Positions 42,621 to 50,573 of a stretch of 64,000 nt of DNA are shown one piece after another. Source of the stretch: Leptolyngbya sp. PCC 6406 (GTDB lineage: Bacteria; Cyanobacteriota; Cyanobacteriia; Phormidesmidales; Phormidesmidaceae); NCBI RefSeq assembly GCF_000332095.2, contig NZ_KI913949.1:3733179-3797178 (forward strand), read 5' to 3'. The position numbers and the translations under genes were made by a program. Position 1 is the first letter of the stretch. Each line of letters starts with the position of its first letter. The notes beneath the pieces were generated by a model. The model had not been told where the DNA came from. It did no database searches and saw only the letters and a list, made by a program, of their open reading frames with translations.

Positions 42621-43175
42621 GTGACCTTTCCCCAGATCCCTTCTGAGACTTTGGTGCCGCCTCCTTCTGTTCCGCCCCCTATTCAGCGATCTCGATCTGT
42701 TATGGAACGCTGGCAGCGGCGGTTTCGTTACTTCTATCTTCGATTCATGCGGCTTCGGGAGCAGCCCGAACAACTGGCCCGAGGTCTGGCAGCAGGGATC
42801 TTTGCTGGCCTCTTTCCCCTATTTGGCCTTCAGACCATTATTGGTATCGCGATCGCTCTACGGATTGGGGGCAACCCTCTAATGGCCGCCGCCGGTACCT
42901 GGGTCAGCAATCCCCTAACCTACGTGCCTATTTACGCCTTTAACTACAACGTTGGCCGTTGGTTCATGGGCATCCGTGATACTGACCCCTTCAGCAACAC
43001 GGTGGAATCCTACCAAAACTGGCTAGCCATGGGCACCGATGTAGCCCTCGCCCTGTTTCTAGGCTGCTTTGTTGTGGGGGGAGTGTGCAGCGCCCTCAGC
43101 TACACCATTGGCCTGCCCGTGATCACCCAAATCCAGCAGCGCTATCAGAATCGCCAGCAGAGGAGGAAGAAGTAG
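42621..43175 (+). CDS. DUF2062 membrane protein
   Basis: A 184-residue protein starting at GTG 42621. After a proline-rich N terminus, residues about 45-175 form a DUF2062 domain with two to three membrane helices: EQLARGLAAGIFAGLFPLFG, QTIIGIAIALRIGGNPLMAA and TWVSNPLTYVPIYAFNYNVG. The C terminus is highly basic (RQQRRKK). The domain is widespread and its biochemical role is unsettled. The gene stands alone, divergent from mnmE. Confidence 0.8.
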   Translation: MTFPQIPSETLVPPPSVPPPIQRSRSVMERWQRRFRYFYLRFMRLREQPEQLARGLAAGIFAGLFPLFGLQTIIGIAIALRIGGNPLMAAAGTWVSNPLTYVPIYAFNYNVGRWFMGIRDTDPFSNTVESYQNWLAMGTDVALALFLGCFVVGGVCSALSYTIGLPVITQIQQRYQNRQQRRKK

Positions 43176-43180
43176 ATAAG

Positions 43181-43335
43181 GGACGTGCGTCTAAATTGCG
43201 TCTAAATAAAGTACCGGAACCGTTGAGCACTGGTAGGGTGCATAGCGCAAAGGCGCGGCTTCGCCCACGCGCAGCAATGCACCAATAGGCAAGGTGGCAA
43301 TGGGTACCTTATTTTCTTGCGAGTCCCTAAGGACG
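43181..43335 (+). repeat. Dispersed repeat family 4, copy 1
   Basis: It shares AAATAAAG(T/C)ACCGGAA, GTAGGGTGCAT, GCAGCAATGCACCAATAGGC, then AAGGTGGCAATGGGTACCTT and TGCGAGTCC with 46845-46964. This copy has an extra GC-rich insert. The GTGCAT/ATGCAC arms form a hairpin. Confidence 0.65.
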
Positions 43336-43434
43336 TACAGCCCTGCACCCCTTCGGAGTTACATGACCAGGATAAGGTGACTTTTAAAACATCCTCTAAT
43401 GATGTCCAGGAGCTGGTCTTTGACCATCCTGTCC

Positions 43435-44022
43435 CTACTCTCCCCGAAAGCGCCATTTCCACATCACACTGGAAACCAAGTTGGTCACAATATGGGCCAC
43501 GATGGGCACCAACAAATTTCCCGTCACCAGGGCGCTGCCCCCCAGGACCAGACCAATGATTGTGGCCCACACCACATAAGACCACTGCTGCAAGCCGCTG
43601 AGGTGCAGAATGCCAAAGCACAAGCTGGAAAAAATTACCCCGGTGGCATTGAGCCCAATGGCGGGCAGCATCACGCCCCGAAACAGGAATTCTTCACTCA
43701 GACCCGGTAACAGACCCATCCAAATCAGGTCTGTCCACACCAAGGGAGCCAGCACCAGCTTGAGATACAGATCGGCACTGCGGCGATAGTGGGGCCAGAG
43801 CTGATAGGTGACCATGCTAGCCAGAGTAATGCCCACCCCGATGGCCAATCCCTGGAGAACGCTGGGGAGACCAAACCGTACCGGGAGCAGGAACACCGAC
43901 TCAAACAGCAACCAAAACCGCGAAATCAGCAGCAGCACTAGTGCTGTCACCCCCATTGCCGCCAGAATTTGAATTCGGCCTAGGGGTTCCATTTGGGGAT
44001 CGTTGAGGTTGGGGTTGCTCAC
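43435..44022 (-). CDS. CPBP-family intramembrane metalloprotease
   Basis: A 195-residue, roughly six-helix membrane protein of the CPBP (CAAX protease and bacteriocin-processing) family. Motif 1 is LSEEFLFRGVMLP with the paired glutamates. Motif 2 is SLCFGILHLSG with its histidine, and motif 3 is IVAHIVTNLVSS. All proposed catalytic residues are present. The substrate is unknown. The gene is divergent from the DMT transporter gene across about 210 bases. Confidence 0.85.
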   Translation of the reverse strand: MSNPNLNDPQMEPLGRIQILAAMGVTALVLLLISRFWLLFESVFLLPVRFGLPSVLQGLAIGVGITLASMVTYQLWPHYRRSADLYLKLVLAPLVWTDLIWMGLLPGLSEEFLFRGVMLPAIGLNATGVIFSSLCFGILHLSGLQQWSYVVWATIIGLVLGGSALVTGNLLVPIVAHIVTNLVSSVMWKWRFRGE

Positions 44023-44234
44023 AGCCGCGATCGCTCAAACAAGGGGTCTGCTGCCCTAGAGCATATACTCTACCGGCGATGAGCGGGGCTTGAGACCTGC
44101 CCATGGACACCCCACTTCACAGGCCGATGCAAAGGTTTTCCTCACTTGATGAGATCTTTTCGTGTTTTTTGCGCACAATATCATCAACCTTTTGCATCAA
44201 ATCTCACATTTACTGTTAGAACGGGGTAGGCATA

Positions 44235-46031
44235 ATGCGCCACCGTCGGGGGCAGTTACCCATGGGCCAAATGGACAACGGACCAGAAAATTCCAACCAA
44301 GACGCTCGGGCTATCCTTCATAGCGTCACCCAGGATCTCCAGACCCTTCAGGCCCGCTTGTCTGATCAACTGACTCGGGATGTGGATTACCTTCAGGGTG
44401 CCAAGGCGCGACTCCTCAGAGACCTGGAATCTCTAGAGGCCGAGTATCAAAGTCTCCAGGCTCGCTACGACGCCCTCCAGACGGACTACGACGTTTCTCT
44501 TTCCCAGCAGCAGGTGGCCCAGCAGCAGCTCTGGGCAAAGCGCCTAGCCCAGGCCCTCGCCACCCACCTTAAGAGTCGCCTCACGGAATCCATGTATGGG
44601 GCGCTAGCTGCCAGTGGCAACGGCCAGACAGCTTCAGTGGGGAATGCCTATCAGCTTCTAGCTTCCCTCGATTCGACCCTCAACGATACCCTCCATTCTC
44701 TCCAGCAAGATCTGAACAGTTACCAAAGCTCCCTCTCCCAGCAAGTCAGTCGGATGCACAGTATGGAGCAGCAGGGGGAGGCGATTTTAGAAGCCTTGGT
44801 AAATCGTCTCAGTCAGCAGTTGCAAACCCAGATGGTGCGTCCCCCAGCTAGGGTTGCACCAACGGATAGGTCCACCAATGGCTACGACCGGCCCCAGAGC
44901 CTGCCCTATCCCAGCCCTGGCCGAGGAGACCTAGGGGGTGCCAGCAATGGCACCTCCCGCTCCCTACTTACCCCTGACGGTCGATCTACCCCGGCTGCCT
45001 CTGCCCCTAAAAAGGCTTCCGCCTTTCAGCAGGGATTGATTCTCATTATTTTGTCTACCCTGGCGCTTTCGTTCCACAACGTCATCGTGGGCATTATCGG
45101 CTATGGGGGGAATCTCTTGGGGCAGATTCCCATTGATGGGATTTTTGCCCTCAATATTCCCAATTCCTTGATGCTGCTGTGGCTGCGGATGTTGGTGGTG
45201 TTGCCGTTGATGGCCATCATCGCAGGGCGGATTTACCCTAATGTTTGGCGGGATATTCGGGAATTTTTGGGGGCACAGGACAAGCGACCGCTATATCAGG
45301 TCATGGCCAGTGGCGGTTTTCTTTTCATGTCTCAGGTGTTGATTTACAAGGCCATTTCTGAGATTGGGCCAGGGGTGGCGGTGACGCTGCTGTTTATGTA
45401 TCCCCTGATTACGGTTCCCTTAGCTTGGTTTTTATTTGGCGATCGCCCCAGTTCTCTGCGGGCGGTGGTGATGTTTGCTATCACGGTGGGGATTGTCTTT
45501 ACGGCCCTGCCGCGTATTAGTGCTGATTTGGCGGTGAGTACGGTATCGCCCTGGGGTGTGGTATCGGCCCTCCTCTCCAGTGGTGCCTTTGCCCTGTACT
45601 TGATTGCCATGCAGTTGAGCTTTAAGCGATTGCACCCTGTCCCGGTTAGTCTTTTCCAGTTTGCCACGATCTTTATTTTGGCCAGCCTGATTTTGATTGG
45701 TGGATCCTTTGTGGGTCTGGAGGTGGGGCAACCTAGCAGTTTCAGTGGCCTCTACGGCGGCGGAATTTTGCTGGGGGGGCTCACCTTAATGGGCTACCTC
45801 TTTAACAATTTTGGTGTGCGCTTGATGGGGGCCGCTCAAGCCTCCATCGTGGCCTCTAGTGGCCCTGTTCTTACGGCGCTGCTAGCTTATCTATTAACAC
45901 CGGGTGAAAAGTCCACGCTCCAGTTTATTCAGTGGATTGGGGTGGTGCTGGTTACCGTTGGGGTGCTGGCTCTCAGTTTCGAGCGGTTGAATAACAGCGG
46001 CAAGCCGTCGGTTCGTTCTCGGCGGGGGTAG
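44235..46031 (+). CDS. EamA/DMT transporter with N-terminal coiled-coil domain
   Basis: A 598-residue fusion. Residues about 25-200 are soluble and coiled-coil rich (QDLQTLQARLSDQLTRDVDY, LRDLESLEAEYQSLQARYDA), followed by a low-complexity linker to about 260. Residues about 265-590 are ten membrane helices with two EamA domains (LILIILSTLALSFHNVIVGI, AVTLLFMYPLITVPLAWFLF, GDRPS). Typical DMT exporters are about 300 residues, so the N-terminal half is an extra cytoplasmic module. The upstream region contains inverted GATGCAAA motifs. The substrate is unknown. The mtnC gene follows after 5 bases. Confidence 0.8.
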   Translation: MRHRRGQLPMGQMDNGPENSNQDARAILHSVTQDLQTLQARLSDQLTRDVDYLQGAKARLLRDLESLEAEYQSLQARYDALQTDYDVSLSQQQVAQQQLWAKRLAQALATHLKSRLTESMYGALAASGNGQTASVGNAYQLLASLDSTLNDTLHSLQQDLNSYQSSLSQQVSRMHSMEQQGEAILEALVNRLSQQLQTQMVRPPARVAPTDRSTNGYDRPQSLPYPSPGRGDLGGASNGTSRSLLTPDGRSTPAASAPKKASAFQQGLILIILSTLALSFHNVIVGIIGYGGNLLGQIPIDGIFALNIPNSLMLLWLRMLVVLPLMAIIAGRIYPNVWRDIREFLGAQDKRPLYQVMASGGFLFMSQVLIYKAISEIGPGVAVTLLFMYPLITVPLAWFLFGDRPSSLRAVVMFAITVGIVFTALPRISADLAVSTVSPWGVVSALLSSGAFALYLIAMQLSFKRLHPVPVSLFQFATIFILASLILIGGSFVGLEVGQPSSFSGLYGGGILLGGLTLMGYLFNNFGVRLMGAAQASIVASSGPVLTALLAYLLTPGEKSTLQFIQWIGVVLVTVGVLALSFERLNNSGKPSVRSRRG

Positions 46032-46036
46032 AGGTT

Positions 46037-46774
46037 TTGAAGGCAATTTTGCTGGATATTGAGGGCACGACGACCCCGGTGTCTTTTGTGTTTGAGGTGC
46101 TGTTTCCCTTTGCACGGGAGGCAGTGGCTGGGTTTTTGGCGGCACAGGGGCAGGAGCCGGAGGTCCAAGCGGATCTGGCTCTCCTGCGGCAGGAGTATGA
46201 TGGCGATGGCCCCTCTGGGCCGGTCTCTGACCATCGTACTTTTGCCCCTGCTTCGTTACCCGGTTGGGAGGGGGATGCGCCCACTGCTGCGGTGCCCTAC
46301 ATTCATTACTTGATTAAGTGCGATCGCAAGTCTACCGGGCTCAAGTCCCTCCAGGGAAAGCTCTGGGATCAGGGCTATGGAGAGGGTCGCCTCCAGTCCC
46401 AGGTATTCCCGGATGTGAAGCCTGCGTTTCAGCGCTGGACGGCGGCGGGGAAACGTTTGTACATTTTTTCTTCCGGCAGTATCCAGGCCCAGAAGCTGCT
46501 GTTTGCCCATACCCCCGAGGGGGATCTGACGGTATACCTCAGCGGCTATTTTGACACCACCAGCGGCCCCAAGCGGGAGGCAGCGAGCTACCGAACGATT
46601 ACCAGGGCGATCGCCCAGCCCCCGTCGGAAATCTTGTTCATTTCCGATGTTGTGGCGGAGCTAGAGGCTGCCCAAGCAGCGGGGTTGCAAACGGCTTTCT
46701 CCTATCGCCCTGGAAACGCCAGTGCCGATTCCCAGGGGTTTCGTCTCATTCATAGTTTTGACGATCTTCCATAA
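46037..46774 (+). CDS. mtnC: Acireductone synthase (enolase-phosphatase E1)
   Basis: MtnC is a HAD enzyme of the methionine salvage pathway. It enolises and dephosphorylates 2,3-diketo-5-methylthiopentyl-1-phosphate. The 245-residue protein starts at TTG 46037, right after the transporter stop, with GAGG just upstream. Motif I is LLDIEGTTTPVSFV. SLQGKLWDQGYGEG, IFSSGSIQAQKLLF and FISDVVAELEAAQAAG follow. Between LRQEY and TAAVPYIHYL a dispersed repeat encodes DGDGPSGPVSDHRTF, apparently an in-frame insertion. The other mtn genes are not in this window. Confidence 0.92.
   Translation: MKAILLDIEGTTTPVSFVFEVLFPFAREAVAGFLAAQGQEPEVQADLALLRQEYDGDGPSGPVSDHRTFAPASLPGWEGDAPTAAVPYIHYLIKCDRKSTGLKSLQGKLWDQGYGEGRLQSQVFPDVKPAFQRWTAAGKRLYIFSSGSIQAQKLLFAHTPEGDLTVYLSGYFDTTSGPKREAASYRTITRAIAQPPSEILFISDVVAELEAAQAAGLQTAFSYRPGNASADSQGFRLIHSFDDLP
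46203..46245. repeat. Coding-embedded short repeat, family 6, copy c
   Basis: GCGATGGCCCCTCTGGGCCG, then GTCTCTGACCATCGTACTTT, inside mtnC. It is read here as DGPSGPVSDHRTF, a different frame from copies a and b. Confidence 0.7.
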
Positions 46775-46844
46775 CATCTGGAGATCTCAGCGCATTCCAT
46801 ACGACACAAGCCTCTCGGTGGAATTAAGTCCCTTGCATGGAATA

Positions 46845-46964
46845 AGGGACTTGCGTCTAAATAAAGCACCGGAAGCGTTGATCACTGTAGGGTGCATTCG
46901 CGCAGCAATGCACCAATAGGCAAGGTGGCAATGGGTACCTTATTTTCCTGCGAGTCCATAAGGA
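46845..46964 (+). repeat. Dispersed repeat family 4, copy 2, at the nif-region edge
   Basis: GGGACTTGCGTCTAAATAAA, then GGTGCATTCGCGCAGCAATG and a right part matching 43181-43335. It lies between mtnC and the cnfR stop, marking the left end of the nif region. Confidence 0.65.
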
Positions 46965-47000
46965 GATTGCTATGAAACAGTGTGAGCACCGCCCCATTCC

Positions 47001-48602
47001 CTAGGTTAAGCCCAGAACGTTCTGGAGCAGAGTACGATCGCTGGCGCTGACATTAAACCGCCCGTTCTCGACGTCGCGAATCCAGCTTTGGCTTTTGCCG
47101 AGGCGCTCGGCCAGCGCCCGCTGGCTGAGGTTGAGCTCTTGGCGAGCCGCTTTAATGGCATCGCTAGAGAGGTTCTTGGCAGTGGACTGAATCATCGATT
47201 TGGGTGAGCGGCGGCGCTGGGGGCGAGGTTTCCGTAGGCTTTGCTGCCAGTCTTCGGGCAGATCAAAGCCTAGCAGACGAGCATTGAGCAGGCGCTGCCA
47301 CTTGTCGCGGGGGGCACGATCAGTGAGACTGCGATCGCGGTTGGCATCGTTAGTCCAAAAATCGAGAGCAGCATCGGCATCGTCAGGGATTTCGGCCACC
47401 CTGGCCCACAGCGGTTGAATATCGGGGCCGTAGGTCTCTGGATCAAACTGGGGCCGCAGGCCATAGCGATGAATGGCCTCTAAATTATTTTCAAACAGTT
47501 TGAGCAGACGCTTATGGGCACCGCGTACAGTGGTGGCTTCAGTGAGGCGAGCGTCGCCGTAGGCTAGGCGCAGCAGGGTACGCACCGTCATGCGATGGTC
47601 GCTGCCCAGTCGCAGCTTAAACACGAGCCACAGTAGCAACCGCATAGCCCCTTCGTGTTGCTGCCAACTGCCCATCACCTCTATTAATAGGGACTGGGGC
47701 AGGGTGCCGTACTGGTAAAAGGCGGTCTGCTGGCGGCAGTCTTGCCGGTTGAGAAAATGCTGCGCCCACAAGCCTGCCCTAAAGGTAAAGCTAATGCCAA
47801 TCAGATGGCGGCCCCCCTCAGCATCTTCCTCAAAGTAGTGCTGGGTGTCTAGCAGGTGCCAAACCGGATGCTCGGTCAGGGAAAACCCCTGCACCTTACC
47901 TTGGCGAGGCCAGTCGAGGGAAACCAGGATTTGGCAAGCCTGGTAAACCAGCTCTTTAATCAGGGTGAGCTTTTCGAGTTTGGTCAGATCTTTACGTCGC
48001 TTAAGCCCCAGGTATTGTTCAATGTGCTGATCGTTGAGCACAAAGGATTCTTCCCAGGGGCGATCGTGATTGGTGGCACAGGCAGCAAAAATTAGATGCA
48101 GACAACTGGCCCGCAGATCAAACTGGGCCAGGGCGGCAATCCCCAGTTCGTAGGGCATCGCGGTAAAGTTGACCGTTTCTGGGTTGGTGTCCAGCCGAAA
48201 TCGCATCGTGCCCCGCCCCCGATGGATGGAGCGCTGGTAGCACAGCCGGTCAGCCGAGTCAGCCTGCCAGGGGAGCGACTGGCGCTGGGCCAAAATATTG
48301 CAGGCTTCCCACACCACCATAGACGATGCGAAGGGAGTGGTTTTGCCGTTGAGGAAAATGGTGGGAATAGCGGCGGGCAGCAGGGTGCTTTTGTTGCGAC
48401 CTTTTTTGGGCTGAAGGGGGGCCAGGGAATCGACCGGGCAGGCACTGACGCAGCGGGGCGTCTCAATGTCTTCGCAGCGATCGCAAAGGGTGGGATCAAT
48501 CCAGAAAGCCGATTCGTTTTCGTTAGCTTTGATCGCACCATTGGGGCAAAGGTCGCGGCAATCACCGCAGGTAATGCAACCTTCTTTGACGGTGTATACC
48601 AT
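47001..48602 (-). CDS. cnfR: CnfR/PatB-type nif transcription activator
   Basis: A 533-residue regulator. The N terminus is a two-cluster ferredoxin domain: C9-x2-C12-x2-C15-x3-C19-P, then C40-x2-C43-x7-C51-x3-C55-P. The long middle part has no domain I recognise. The C terminus (about 479-533) is an XRE-type helix-turn-helix with NLSQRALAERLGKSQSWIRD. This matches CnfR of Leptolyngbya and PatB of Anabaena, which switch on nif genes at low oxygen, with the clusters as likely oxygen sensors. It is last on the nif minus arm, with a 267-base upstream gap that suggests its own promoter. Confidence 0.93.
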   Translation of the reverse strand: MVYTVKEGCITCGDCRDLCPNGAIKANENESAFWIDPTLCDRCEDIETPRCVSACPVDSLAPLQPKKGRNKSTLLPAAIPTIFLNGKTTPFASSMVVWEACNILAQRQSLPWQADSADRLCYQRSIHRGRGTMRFRLDTNPETVNFTAMPYELGIAALAQFDLRASCLHLIFAACATNHDRPWEESFVLNDQHIEQYLGLKRRKDLTKLEKLTLIKELVYQACQILVSLDWPRQGKVQGFSLTEHPVWHLLDTQHYFEEDAEGGRHLIGISFTFRAGLWAQHFLNRQDCRQQTAFYQYGTLPQSLLIEVMGSWQQHEGAMRLLLWLVFKLRLGSDHRMTVRTLLRLAYGDARLTEATTVRGAHKRLLKLFENNLEAIHRYGLRPQFDPETYGPDIQPLWARVAEIPDDADAALDFWTNDANRDRSLTDRAPRDKWQRLLNARLLGFDLPEDWQQSLRKPRPQRRRSPKSMIQSTAKNLSSDAIKAARQELNLSQRALAERLGKSQSWIRDVENGRFNVSASDRTLLQNVLGLT

Positions 48603-48869
48603 TGAGAACCCCCCCTTTTGAGTCAGTTACCCTACTAGGGATAGCAACCCAAATACTCAGATTTTATGTTCTTGGATACAGTTTAATTATTTCTTCGTTT
48701 ATTATCCAAAATAAGTTCAGAGTGGACTGTCCAGAAAAAAATTATGTTGTCAGCATGACGTTTTCTTTCGCCGTTATTTTGATGGTTTGGTGACTATATT
48801 ACAAAGTTGATGATTAAGTAGCAAAAGTTCATCTTTGGGATTGTGCTCCATCGCCTGGGAGTTGACCGA
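48603..48869 (-). promoter_or_regulatory. cnfR upstream region
   Basis: A 267-base AT-rich gap, much richer in A/T than the neighbouring nif DNA. Near the gene there is a GGGGGG run before the ATG. It contains the odd palindrome TGGACTGTCCA and, on the cnfR strand, CTGAGTATTTGGG, which loosely resembles the TTGAGTAC motif of the nifP/nifB gap. A 63-codon plus-strand frame here is not convincing. Confidence 0.4.
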
Positions 48870-49403
48870 TTAAGCCCGTTGTAGCTGCCGCATGTGGTGG
48901 AACAGTTGCCAGCAATAGTGCTCGGGTAGGTGGCAGGTGACCGCCCCCCTCAGCACGACGCTGGAATACCAGTCGCTGGGGGCGATTTCTTGGGGTGTTT
49001 TTTGCACCACAACGTAGGTGCGAACCCGATGGTAGACCCGTCCGGGGCTGTTGACGGTGACCATCTCATGGCGATAGCTGCCTTGGTGTACCTCTTCGCG
49101 CTGGTCGAGGCGGGGGCTGAGCCGCCAGGGTAGCCGATAGAGCACCCCCTGAACCACCTGCCCCGGCGCGGGCACAATGTCGAGGGCGCTGCACTGGCGC
49201 TGGGGAGAGTAGTAGTGAAAGCCTGGGCGATAGCCCTTCAGAGTAGCGGCACCAATGACGTAGGGGTGAGTGTTTTCACCCAGGGAGCGCTTGAGGTCTA
49301 CCGGACACATGCAAGAACCGTAGGCAAAGTAGTAAAACGACGGCTCCCGTGGAGGCTCTGCCGTCCTCCCCGGAGGGGTGCGATCAGCCAGGGACATTAC
49401 CAT
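48870..49403 (-). CDS. Gamma-glutamylcyclotransferase-fold protein in nif cluster
   Basis: A 177-residue protein starting ATG 49403 or ATG 49397. The N-terminal signature FYYFAYGSCM with the YGS loop, the middle VVQGVLYRLPW and the later REEVHQGSYRHEMVTV fit the gamma-glutamylcyclotransferase (AIG2/GGCT-like) fold. The substrate is unknown. Its start overlaps the stop of the OB/[2Fe-2S] gene by one base (TAATG), so the two are translationally coupled and may act together, perhaps in thiol or redox balance for nitrogenase. That role is inference. Confidence 0.75.
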   Translation of the reverse strand: MVMSLADRTPPGRTAEPPREPSFYYFAYGSCMCPVDLKRSLGENTHPYVIGAATLKGYRPGFHYYSPQRQCSALDIVPAPGQVVQGVLYRLPWRLSPRLDQREEVHQGSYRHEMVTVNSPGRVYHRVRTYVVVQKTPQEIAPSDWYSSVVLRGAVTCHLPEHYCWQLFHHMRQLQRA

Positions 49404-49987
49404 TAGACTGACCCTGGGTGAGGTTTAGCGGGGGCCAGGTGGCGATCTAAAATGGCCGGCAACTGGGAGGGCTGCACCCGACTGTAGCGGTGATGGCCCG
49501 GTAACACGGTAAAGGTGGGCGCGTCAGAGCAGTGTTTTTGGCAGCCGGTGTACTGAATTTCGACCTGGGTTTGCAAGTTGAGATCGCGCAGCGCCTGCTC
49601 TAGGGCCACCACCAACTGCTGCCCGCCCCGCTTTTGGCAGCCCGATTTGCGGCACACCTGAATTTTAAGCGTGGGGGGCGGGGTGGGTAAGGTGGCGGGC
49701 AGTGGACAGGAGTTGGGTAGGGAAGTGAGCAGGGTAAAAACCTGGTATGCCTTGAGTTTGATGGTGTCGCCGTCGAACTTACTGCGGCCAATGCAGCACA
49801 GGTAGTCACCAGGTTGCAGGCGCGATCGCAGCACCCGCCGCACTTCTTTGCGCAGCTTAATCGTCAGCACCTCACCATCGACTTCTAGGCGAATAGTTTT
49901 GGCTTTGGCGGGGTTATCTTCAACAAAGCCTAAAAAGGTGCCATCCAGGTTAAACATCCAGGGGGGCAGCGAGGGGGTATCAGCCAT
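49403..49987 (-). CDS. OB-like/thioredoxin-like [2Fe-2S] ferredoxin protein
   Basis: A 194-residue protein with two parts. Residues about 10-85 look like a small beta-barrel (DGTFLGFVED, LRKEVRRVLRSRLQPGDYLC, IGRSKFDGDTIKLKAYQVF). Residues about 105-185 form a thioredoxin-like [2Fe-2S] domain with ligands VCRKSGCQKRGG and YTGCQKHCSDAP, i.e. C-x4-C and C-x3-C. This could be a nif-dedicated electron carrier or sensor; the pairing with a barrel domain is unusual. It is coupled to the cyclotransferase-like gene. It lies 191 bases after nifT, a gap containing GC-rich inverted repeats. Confidence 0.75.
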   Translation of the reverse strand: MADTPSLPPWMFNLDGTFLGFVEDNPAKAKTIRLEVDGEVLTIKLRKEVRRVLRSRLQPGDYLCCIGRSKFDGDTIKLKAYQVFTLLTSLPNSCPLPATLPTPPPTLKIQVCRKSGCQKRGGQQLVVALEQALRDLNLQTQVEIQYTGCQKHCSDAPTFTVLPGHHRYSRVQPSQLPAILDRHLAPAKPHPGSV

Positions 49988-50178
49988 GGCGAATCTCCTT
50001 TGAATGGGGGATGGTGGGATTTTGGGTTGGCGATTTTGGCAGATGCTGTCCCCTCCTCGGAGGGGTGCCCGGAGGGCGGGGTGGGTCTGAGAGAATTTTG
50101 GATTAGCGATTTTCGATTTTGGATGGGTGAGTTGCAGAAGGCTGACCCACCCCTATCCGGAGGGGATATCCTTAAGTA

Positions 50179-50382
50179 TTAGCTCAACCGTCTGGCGTCA
50201 ACGGTCTGGGGCGTTTTGATTGGGTCACTGAGGCCAGCAATAGAGAGTTCCCAGCCGTTCGACAGGGTGAATATCTGGGCGTTGTCTCCTGCTGTTTGAG
50301 ACACCACTTCTTCTTCGAGGTCTTTTTTGGCCACGTAAACCAGGAGCTTACCAGCGGCATTGGTGCGGAGCATGACTTTCAT
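50179..50382 (-). CDS. nifT: NifT/FixU family protein
   Basis: A 67-residue small nif-associated protein. It begins MKVMLRTNAAGKLLVYVAKK, followed by DLEEEVV and the NGWELSI block typical of NifT. Its function is unresolved in all nif systems. It lies on the minus nif arm after nifV, with a MITE-like element in between. Confidence 0.85.
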   Translation of the reverse strand: MKVMLRTNAAGKLLVYVAKKDLEEEVVSQTAGDNAQIFTLSNGWELSIAGLSDPIKTPQTVDARRLS

Positions 50383-50422
50383 TAGGGTTCGTTGATGTGT
50401 AGGGGTGTGGGAGGGGGGCAGA

Positions 50423-50550
50423 GTATCAACTCAAAGCGGGACAAATCTCGTGGGGAGGAGTTAGGAGTTAGGAGCTAGAATTCAGTACCCTTCTGGCTCC
50501 TAACTCCTGAATTCCTCGGAGCCCATATTGTCTCGGCTTACGTTGATGCC
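50423..50550 (+). mobile_element. MITE-like element, family 5, copy 2, inside the nif minus arm
   Basis: 128 bp, near-identical to 30983-31113, with left end GTATCAACTCAAAGCGGGAC and right end TCTCGGCTTACGTTGATGCC. It contains GGAGTTAGGAG and CTCCTAACTCC as perfect inverted arms. It separates nifV from nifT. Confidence 0.75.
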
Positions 50551-50573
50551 CTATTTAGCTACTCTCGCGTTAC

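Noticed and set aside
45929..46234. Minus-strand frame beginning MVRDRPRGAIAI, similar to a frame at 14340
   Set aside because: The similarity is due to the family 6 repeat. It is antisense to mtnC and the transporter gene and is not a gene.
48602..48793. 63-codon plus-strand frame with hydrophobic residues in the cnfR promoter region
   Set aside because: It starts at the cnfR start codon on the other strand, uses AT-rich codons unlike the neighbours, and lies where a promoter is expected.
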